Part shown: one piece after another, positions 55,378-64,000 of the stretch
Numbering within the stretch: position 1 is the stretch's first letter
Layout: each line of letters opens with the position of its first letter
Assembly: GCA_029891385.1 (NCBI GenBank)
Contig: CM057230.1
Coordinates: 33,435,402-33,499,401, forward strand
From: Erythroxylum novogranatense
Lineage: Eukaryota; Streptophyta; Magnoliopsida; Malpighiales; Erythroxylaceae
DNA: 64,000 nucleotides
Direction of reading: 5' to 3'
Position numbers and translations under genes: made by a program
Notes under the pieces: generated by a model
Seen by the model: the letters and a program-made list of their open reading frames with translations, nothing else
What the model was told of the DNA's origin: nothing
Databases searched by the model: none

Positions 55378-58300
55378 CAATCGGCCAACCAAATGACGAT
55401 ACTCTTGAGGATTCGGCAAAAGAGGACTATGAACATCGAAGAGATTACCACCTTTCAGGAAAGGCACCGCCTTAGGCTTAGAACCAAGGAGACCAGCATC
55501 CGCCAACAGATCCAAGACATATTTCCTTTGATTGAGAAAAATACCAGACTCATCCCTAATAAGTTCCAAACCTAAGAAATATGTAGCCACACCTAAACCC
55601 TTAATGGTAAACCGCTCATGAAGAGCAGATTTGAGACGAACAATAGTTGGAGCAGAATCGCCACTAATAAGAAGGTCATCCATATACACCAAAAGCATTA
55701 AGAAACAGTTATCTTGATAAAAGGTAAATAAGCAATTATCATGCTCACTCTGCCGAATGTCGAAAGCCAAAAGCCAGTAGAAAACCAGTAAGAGCAATGT
55801 TTCACTGTCGAGAGGCTTGTTTAAGCCCGTATAAAGATTGAACAAGCTTACAAACCTATCCTGGACGCGCCTTAGTGTAGCCTTCAGGTGGAACCATGTA
55901 AACATCGTCATCGAGATATCCATGCAAAAACGCATTCTTGATATCTAGTTGATTTAAACTCCAACCCCTAGCCGCCGCAAGAGCCAAAAAAACCCGTACT
56001 GTCACCACCTTTGCTACTGGAGAAAAGTTATCGTAGTAATCCTCACCATGAACTTAATTAAACCCCTTGGCAACCAAGCAAGCTTTATGCCTATCAATTG
56101 TCCCATCGGACTTATATTTCAACTTGAAAACCCTTTTGCTGCCAATGGCTTTCTTACCAAAAGGCAACGTAGTGAGGTTCTATATGTGATTATTCTCCAG
56201 AGCCTGCAATTCGGACCCCATAGCCTGAACCCATTTTGCGTCTTTACTAGCCTCCAGAAAATTTCTAGGTGTGACTGATGTTGTTACATTGCATAAGAAT
56301 TCTGCTACATCATCGGAGAGTTTAATGTTCTTGTAAAAAGGAAAAGTGTGAGGCAGATGAGGTGAACTGCAAATCTTACTGACATTGTCGATTAACAAAC
56401 GAGAATGATTTACCACATAATCAGACATCCAGGAAGGCAACCTCCTTTCTATGCTACTTCTCCTTCCTGCAGAATCCGAATGCAGGTGCTGAAGGCTACC
56501 CGAAAGTACATCTGCTACAGGTCGTTCTGCATGATCTTCATCAACTGCAGACTCCATCCGATTGGTACTAACAATGGGAGCAATATGATGACCTGTAAGA
56601 TCTTCAGTGAACGATTGTATTGAGGGAATTGGGGTGTCAATAGCCTCCTCCAATTCCTGACCTGCACAAGGAGACAAGTGTTCATGAAAAGTAACATCCC
56701 TAGAGATGTGTACTTTGCCCGTTTCAACATCAAAAACTTTGTAACCCTTCCTTCCTGCAACATAACCCATAAAAACACACTTGGAAGCTCTAGCAGCAAA
56801 TTTATCCTTATATGGACTTGTATTCGTGGAGTAACATAAACAGCCAAACACCTTCAAGCTATCAAGTTCAGGTGGTTTTCCCATTAGAATTTCATACGGA
56901 GCTTTCCATCTCAGAGTTGCAGTAGGCAGAATATTAATTAAGTAAGTAGCATGTAAAATAGCTTCTCCCCAAAACTTGTTGGACATGTGAAATTGATGTA
57001 ACAAAGCTCTTACAACTTGAAGTATATGTCTATGCTTCCTTTTGACTATACCATTCTGTTATGGGGTATAGGCACAAGACCTTTGATGATTAATTCCATG
57101 AGTATTAAAAACCTGCTGACAACTATAACCAACAAACTCTCCTCCATTATCCGTTCTAATGATTTTAACAGAACAATTATATTGTGTCTTCACCATGGTA
57201 AAAACCTTGCTTAAAATGGAGCTTGCTTGATCCTTAGTTTGCATAAGAAAAGTCCAAGTAACTCTGCTGCAATCTTCAACTATCGTTAGGAAATAAAAGG
57301 CAATGTTAAAGATGGCCTTTTATATGGACCCCAAACATCTACATGAAGCAATTCAAAGAGTTGTTCACTGTGACTTTCACTGATGGGAAAATGCAGTCGA
57401 GAATGTTTGGCCTTTGCGTATACATCACAAGCAATATCAAACGTGAGCAAATGTTTATTGATGAAAGGAAACTTCTTTACAATTTCAAGGGAAGGATGTC
57501 CCAAGCGTTTATGCCATAATGCAGCAGAAGCAACATCAGAACTCAAACAACAAACATCAGTGTTATTTGTATTTCTTCCTAAAAGAAAATATGCATTTTG
57601 TACATCATCATGAAACGACATTTCAGTAAGATAGTAAAGATGACCAACAGACTTTCCAAATGCTAGCACCCCTTTAGATTTCCAGTCCTGTAAAACACAA
57701 AAGAATGGATAGAAAGTAAAAAACCCATCTTCATGTTCCAGAAATTTGCTCACAGATAACAAGTTATACTTGAAACTTGGTACATAGAAAACACGTTTCA
57801 AGACAACGTCCTTGCTAAGTCTTATATCTCCCACCATGCTAACCTTTGTTATGGAACCATCTGGCAAACTAACAGTAGACCTTCCCTTTACTGGAACTAA
57901 CTCATGGAACAAACAAGCATTCCCCGAATATGTATACTAGCCCCAGTATCTATTATCCAACAAGAGTTCATCATGCTTGTATTGCCCAGTTTCTTGTCAA
58001 GAGCAGAAATATTACCTACAAATTCAATTGCAAAGTTCACCCTTTCCAAGTTTACCTTCTCCATGTTGTGCAATTGAGGTTTGTCTTTCAACATTTTCAA
58101 TAACTCCTGTTGAATCATTGATCGCATACTCATTCCTTCATTATCCTCTTCACTGTCATCTAAAGGAGTATCTGCCAAGTTCACCTGCCCTTGTCCTGTT
58201 TTGCCTCCAATCTTCTTTTGTTGTTTCTTAAGATCAACATACCAGTCTGGATAACCATGCAACTTAAAACAACTTTCCTTAATATGTCCACTCATTTTAC

Positions 58301-59108
58301 AAAAAGAACATTTTCTATCATCCTTTTCTGCTTTCCATTTTTTATCATCCTTTTCTGTTTTCCACTCTTTTTTCTTGCCATTATTTTTCCCTATGTGCAT
58401 TGTCTTTACCGTCCCTGATCCAACCATAAGCACACTCCCTTCTGTAGGCTCACCAAAAGAATCAGAAACTTGTTTTTGCCTTTCAACATTCATCAGCATT
58501 GAATACACTTTATCTATATTTGAATAAGGATCCATCATAAGAATTTGATTCTTAACATGACCGTAAGACTCATTCAATCCCATCAAGAATTGTATGATCT
58601 TAGTATTTTCATTAAGCTTCATTATCTTGCCCGAAACGTCACAAGTACAGCAACCATATATACATTGAGGAACAGGTATAACACACTGCAATTCATCCCA
58701 CATTTTGCATAAAGTTGTGAAGTACATCGAAAGGCTAGAGTTACCTTACGAAATACTCCCAATCTCCCTCCTGATCTGATACTCTTGCGGTCCTATTGAA
58801 TCACCAAATCGTTTAGCAAGCTTATCTCATAGATCTTTGCCAGAAGATACATACAAGAACGCATCGTGAAGATCCTTCGTTAAAGAGTTCAAAATCCAAG
58901 ATTCCACCATGGCATTAGCGCTCATAATCTCCTCATAATCTTCCGCATCTTCATCTGGAATTTGAATCTTGCCAGTAATATAACCAAGCATGTGTTTGGC
59001 TGCTAAAGCTTTCTTCATAGAAGTGCTCCATGTCCTGTAATTGAAACCATTCAAAGGTGTAGTAACAAGGCTCACACTTGGATTGTCAGAATCTTTCTTT
59101 AGATTCAT
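55378..59108 (-). pseudogene. gag-pol: Copia-2 gag-protease-integrase-RT
   Basis: Start taken at ATG 59108 (MNLKKDSDNPSVSLV), 95 bp after the PBS. Gag: LNGFNYRTWSTSMKKAL (58827-59108), a TGA for TGG near 58827, then KMWDELQCVIPVPQC and CSFCKMSGHIKESCFKLHGY (CCHC) and protease CWIIDTGASIH (57897-58727). Pre-integrase ALWHKRLGHPSLEIVKKF and integrase start LLHVDVWGPYK (57286-57912); IIRTDNGGEFVG (57059-57244); FWGEAILHATYLINILP, FGCLCY and VHISRDVTFHE (56180-57004). RT: a frameshifted start (55940-56180), then LLVYMDDLLISGD with YMDD and YFLGLELIRDESGIFLNQRK (55378-55935). Cut at 55377 by copia-3. Confidence 0.92.
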
Positions 59109-59202
59109 TGCTATCGTCAAGCTGCAATCAAACAGCGTCTCCGTAATCAAGGTTTTGCCCAAGAACAATTGAAAAAAGACGGTTACCAATGAGTTTTGTA
59201 CT

Positions 59203-59214
59203 GCTCTGATACCA
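59203..59214 (-). other. PBS of copia-2
   Basis: Minus strand TGGTATCAGAGC directly abutting the LTR end CATA; perfect initiator-Met match. Confidence 0.9.
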
Positions 59215-59426
59215 TATGAAGAATATGAAGAGAGAGAAAAATATCTAACTCTTTGTTATTTCGTAATGAACTCAAAAAGAGCTTAAATACATTGTTAAAC
59301 TGTACAAGTAAAGTAACTGTACAAGAAAAAATAATTTTACTAACTATCAACCCGAAATAAATAAAAACCCCTTGTTAACAAAGAGTCAGAGACAAACTGT
59401 AAACTGTAAATCTATAAATCTGTACA
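59215..59426 (-). repeat. 5' LTR of copia-2
   Basis: 212-bp partner of 45020-45231; sense TGTACAGATT ... TTCTTCATA. Five substitutions by eye, no indel. Confidence 0.92.
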
Positions 59427-59824
59427 GAAACGAACCAGCACAAAGTCGTTTTCCAGTCAATCAATTTCAAAGCTCCACGAGGTTTCCATTGAGCCTGGAG
59501 TCGCTCGCTGAAGGTACGGAAGCCAATCCGGCGAACTAGCGATTTGGCCACAACAGTATTGGTCTATCTGTTATCCAACTTTGTGCGCAGCGTCTGGGAA
59601 AATTGAAGGCCTCCGTCGAGGTCCCCAGTGAGCTGGGTAATATCTCCTTCCTCAATTTCCACTGAGTCCTCGTCTGTCCAAAAAGAGACATCCGGGAGAG
59701 TAGGAGTCGGCTGGGATCCTGCTACCGCTGCACTCTACGTCAGTTTCGGACGTGGCTCGACCACGTTTCACTTCCTGGTTCGCACACGCTTGGGGTTCTG
59801 TTCATCATGCTCGGGGGGCTCCAT
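59427..59824 (-). pseudogene. LINE ORF1 N-terminal part
   Basis: Start set at ATG 59824 (MEPPEHDEQNPKRVRTRK), a basic N-terminus; a TGA follows soon after, then TLPDVSFWTDEDSVEIEEGD, LDGGLQFSQTLRTKLDNR, a TAG, VAKSLVRRIGFRTFSERLQA and KPRGALKLIDW. This is the first half of the DUF4283 domain. It ends at the copia-2 TSD GAAAC and continues in phase at 45019. Confidence 0.85.
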
Positions 59825-60616
59825 GCATGCCCCTGTAGAGCTGGTGGAAGTTGCTGGAAAAACGGTTTGAAATAGGTCGGAAAAAGAACAGGTTGTGATC
59901 GGAATGAAACGCCCCTTTCCTCTCTCTACGCAGTTTAGCTTGAGTGGATGCTTAATTTCTTACGTTAAAATCAAACTATATATTAAGAAAATCCCTGCCA
60001 CTTCAAAAATGTGTACACGAATGCAGCTAAGTAGAAATACGAAGGCCAAATCTTTCTTTTTCAGCCTCCCTGGCGCCTAATCAATGAAACGCTCCATAAA
60101 GAAAAGAACAAAGGACCACAATCATAATCATTTGTCTGTTGGGGAACATGGTAGCATTTACAGACACAAAATACAGTTTGAGATGATAATTAAAATTGTT
60201 TACGCAAAGATAGAAGCAGTGTTAACAGTGACGGAGTTATTTGGAACAGTGGTGTACTGAAGTCCGGATCATCTGTCCAATTCCACTCTATCTTATTCTG
60301 TCTAAGAAGAAAACGGCGTCGTTTTCTTTACAAAATTTGCAAACGTTTCTTAAATGCACAGGCGCCTGTGAGTTTTCTTGCAAGCCGGCAAAGCCGGCGT
60401 TGGACTTTACGAAATCTGAGTTTTTGCTTATTGTTTTGTAAATCTGAGTTTTTGCTTATTCTTAAAATAAGGAGGATAAATATTATACCACTATAATATT
60501 TATTAGTATTATTATTATTTATATTCTTATTCTTATTCGTATTCTTAAATCTGATTTTTTGCTTATTCTTAAAATAATAAGGATAAATATTAATAATGAT
60601 TCGTTTTTTTTAATCC
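59825..60616. other. Probable LINE 5' UTR and A+T-rich sequence, no gene seen
   Basis: Up to about 60100 this may be LINE leader, without a clear start. From 60400 it is A+T-rich, with AAATCTGAGTTTTTGCTTAT repeated two or three times (60412, 60439, decayed at 60547). A perfect hairpin is at 60307-60328. Short ORFs (for example 60241-60441) show no recognisable domain. Confidence 0.5.
60307..60328. other. Perfect 9-bp-stem hairpin AAGAAAACG-GCGT-CGTTTTCTT
   Basis: The two 9-base arms are exact complements with a 4-base loop. The core (AACGGCGTCGTTTT) resembles a palindrome common in plant non-coding DNA, and LARD has ACGACGTCGTTTT at 11206. Confidence 0.6.
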
Positions 60617-61224
60617 GAGAAAAAAATTTTCTGATTCGTATTTTTTATAATTAGACCTATAGAGGTCCGAATTGAATGATTCTTGTAGTTATGATTTTTT
60701 AATTTTAGACAGAATTTTGTGATGTGAATTTGTGAATTAGTACCGAAATGTCACGAATAAGGATAATAATAATAATTCCTTTAATAAGGATAATAATAAT
60801 TATAATAATAATGAGAAGGAATTCTCTAAAGTCAATAGAAATAAATTAACTCAAACATAATGAATTAAACAGTCTGGATAATAATGATAATGCCAATAAG
60901 TACATGGAAAAATAATAAGGATTTTGTCAAGGAACATTATTATAATACGGACATATGTTGGTTATTAATTTGGGCAATTAGTATTAGTATTAGTATATTA
61001 ATGATAAATGGATAAAATATACTAACAAAATATAAATTTTCTTATTATTATTATTATTATTAAAATTGTTTATTTTTCCATAACATTTTATTAATGTAAA
61101 TAAATAAAAGCAAACAAAGGTAACGAAAAAATCCATTAAAAATTAAATTCATTATTAATATATAAATACTACTAATATGTATTTAAAGAAAGGAAACAAT
61201 TCTCCCAATCTCCAATTTCAACGA

Positions 61225-61420
61225 CCCTCGCGAGGGCTAGCCCTCGCCCTCGCGAGGTTGAATTTTATTGCCAGCCTCGCGAGGGCGAGAGCTTGCCCTC
61301 GCGAGGTTGAATTTTATTGCCAGCCTCGCCTCGCCCTCGTTGCGAGGGCTCACTTTTATTACCAACCTCGCGAGAGCCAGCCCTCGCCCTCGCGAGAGCC
61401 AGCCCTCGCTCTCGCGAGGC
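61225..61420. repeat. CCTCGCGAGG palindromic minisatellite
   Basis: About seven blocks of CCCTCGCGAGG or a variant joined by GTTGAATTTTATTGCCAG-type spacers. CCCTCGCGAGGG is a 12-bp perfect palindrome. The right arm (63296-63384) has only two or three decayed blocks. Confidence 0.85.
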
Positions 61421-61724
61421 TGAAGTTATTATTACTATTTATTAAATATATTATTGTAATAAATTTAATTATTGTGGTACTTAATTATTATTTAATTTAA
61501 TATACGTTATTATTATGAGTGTAAAATAATATTCTGAATTTTAGAGCATAGTATGTATGAAAATTATATGATTATTATTAACATTAGTATTATTATTATT
61601 ATTATTAATTTTGTTATAATTCATAATTTCATTATTATTATTATCATTATTATGATTTGATTGTTTTATTTTTTATTTTTTTATTTTTTATTATTATCAT
61701 TTCTTCTTATTATTATTATGAACA

Positions 61725-61812
<88 letters not shown>
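61725..61812. repeat. (TTA)n microsatellite
   Basis: About 28 uninterrupted ATT units at the inner end of the left arm. The leucine-only ORF over it is not a gene. Confidence 0.95.
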
Positions 61813-61871
61813 TGTTATTATTAAATTATTATTATTGTTATTGTTGTTTATGTTCATCAATTATTCTTATC

Positions 61872-62098
61872 TTTGGTGAATAATAATGGTTTCAATTTTT
61901 TTTGACATGTGTTAAGGCAACTCTATTGTAAGGTTGCTAATGGTAATAAATGTTTACACTCTGTTAACTTGTTTTCCTATGTTAACGCAACTCTAAAACA
62001 TTTATTGTCATTGGTAAACATTTATTATCATTGGCAACCTTACAACAGAGTTGCCTTAACACAAGAAAAAAAGTTGGAAACCATTATTATTCACCAAA
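61872..62098. repeat. 227-bp foldback (MITE-like) in spacer of the inverted repeat
   Basis: Outer ends TTTGGTGAATAATAATGGTT and its complement AACCATTATTATTCACCAAA. The arms stay complementary inward for about 90 bp (TTAAGGCAACTCTATTGTAA against its partner near 62050), with a ~45-bp loop. No clear TSD: flanks are TTATC and ACATA. It may be a MITE of unknown superfamily or a nested palindrome. Confidence 0.65.
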
Positions 62099-62787
62099 AC
62101 ATAGGACTGCCATGAACCATACAACACAACCAACTCAACTATCTCATATTAATTACCACTAACGTTATGTCAACAACCGTTTATTAACATAAATATTCCA
62201 GATACATGATAATGAATAACAAAACATTAAATAGACAGATATAAGTTATATCACATGCAGAACATAAATGACTATACATTTTTTAACAACCTACTTGTAA
62301 AAATAATATAAAACATACCATTTTCCAAATATCTCGCACAACATTAAGTAATGGTTTTAAATGTTTTCACCTGAGAAGGAGAAGAAAATTAAACACTCTG
62401 TCTGTAATAACGCAGGTTGTTGGAGAAGAAACTCTGTGTTTTTAGTTAAACAGTAAACAACTTTCTAATATTACGAAGTAATTAAATGGCGGGAATTGTT
62501 TGAGATCATTTATTTGGAAATGACAACTCTTTCCCATGTCATGATTATTGTTAATTAATGCCTATGGAACTTTTTAATATTGCATATGTTACTTCATTTT
62601 CGCTTTTATTTGCTTAAATAATGTAATGAAAATAAGTTCATTTCTATTTGTTGCAATAGTTATAAGAACTAATTGATTTATATAATTGAATAACATAAAC
62701 AATAACCGCAAATAATAATACCAAATTTAATTATGTTATGACTAATAATAGACATTTGTAATTCATATAATAAATTTATTAATCATA
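62099..62787. other. A+T-rich spacer, no gene seen
   Basis: Single-copy-looking sequence between the foldback and the right arm. No ORF, repeat or RNA gene recognised. Confidence 0.6.

Positions 62788-64000
<1,213 letters not shown>

Larger units (their letters stand above)
45020..59426 (-). mobile_element. Ty1/copia element 'copia-2', interrupted by copia-3
   Basis: Minus-strand element with 212-bp LTRs (45020-45231, 59215-59426; five substitutions by eye), PBS abutting the 5' LTR, gag-pol in order, and PPT. TSD GAAAC is perfect (45015-45019, 59427-59431). Without copia-3 (45843-55377) and one CAATC it is about 4.9 kb. LTR termini in sense are TG...TA. It lies within LINE ORF1. Confidence 0.93.
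29335..59824 (-). mobile_element. L1-type LINE, minus strand, split by five insertions
   Basis: Pieces in sense order: 59824-59427, 45019-44680, 39953-39263, 34679-33492, 31064-29335. Together they give ORF1 (DUF4283-like domain, CCHC knuckle), ORF2 endonuclease and reverse transcriptase. Removing copia-2, copia-1, S2 and S1 with one TSD copy each rejoins the protein frame in phase each time, so these are insertions into one LINE. The 3' end is cut by LTR X; RNase H, 3' UTR and poly-A tail are not in view. Its 5' UTR probably extends beyond 59825 but has no clear limit. Confidence 0.9.
60617..61812 (+). repeat. Inverted repeat, left arm (~1.2 kb)
   Basis: Reverse complement of 62788-64000. 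Outer end GATTCGTATTTTTTATAATT and AGACCTATAGAGGTCCGAAT; then (ATA)/(TAATAA) tracts, the CCCTCGCGAGGG array (61225-61420), and an inner (TTA)n run. GACCTATAGAGGTCCGAATTG also resembles LTR X (5667) and LARD (11453), so the arm may come from a decayed LTR. Confidence 0.88.

Overview
The window is plant nuclear repeat DNA. I see no host gene, rRNA, tRNA or CRISPR array in its 64 kb. Support for a flowering plant, probably a eudicot: chromodomain Ty3/gypsy and Ty1/copia retrotransposons primed by initiator-Met tRNA (TGGTATCAGAGC), a plant L1-type LINE with DUF4283-like ORF1, very long LTRs (2.4-4.6 kb), and an A+T-rich background. No species can be named from sequence alone.

Layout. (1) 1-3423: 5' end (gag, PBS, LTR) of gypsy element A, minus strand, running off the left edge. 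(2) 3424-6594 plus 28726-29334: one long LTR ('X', plus sense), split by gypsy element B. (3) 6595-28725: gypsy/chromovirus element B, minus strand, two 3.75-3.81 kb LTRs, decayed gag-pol-chromodomain. Inserted at its PPT/3'LTR border is (4) 10349-20098: a non-autonomous LARD-like element with two ~4.6 kb LTRs around only ~600 bp of non-coding interior, TSD CATTT. (5) 29335-59824: one minus-strand LINE, broken by five insertions (LTR X at its edge; solo LTRs S1 31065-33491 and S2 34680-39262; copia-1 39954-44679; copia-2 45020-59426). Copia-2 is itself split by the Sirevirus-like copia-3 (45843-55377, TSD CAATC). (6) 60617-64000: a ~1.2 kb inverted repeat around a ~1 kb spacer, with ATT/AAT microsatellites and a palindromic CTCGCGAG array.

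The nesting is well supported. Perfect 5-bp TSDs flank S1 (CCTCC), S2 (TCACA), copia-2 (GAAAC), copia-3 (CAATC) and the LARD (CATTT). The LINE reading frame closes in phase across the four insertions whose flanks are both visible. Relative order: LINE first, then X, S1, S2, copia-1 and copia-2; then B (into X) and copia-3 (into copia-2); then LARD (into B).

The most interesting pattern is a shared modular plan in the LTRs of A, B, LARD, S1, S2 and partly X: repeated ~110-190 bp modules ending in AAAGTTATGA, a family-specific tandem or self-complementary cassette, an AG/GTAAG donor-like site, and a TATAAAT / GAGC-loop-GCTC hairpin / pyrimidine-AG block. A second pattern is a caution: differences between paired LTRs cluster as one-base losses at CTG/CAG (CHG) sites, which looks like a long-read basecalling artefact at methylated CHG, so some frameshifts reported here may not be real.
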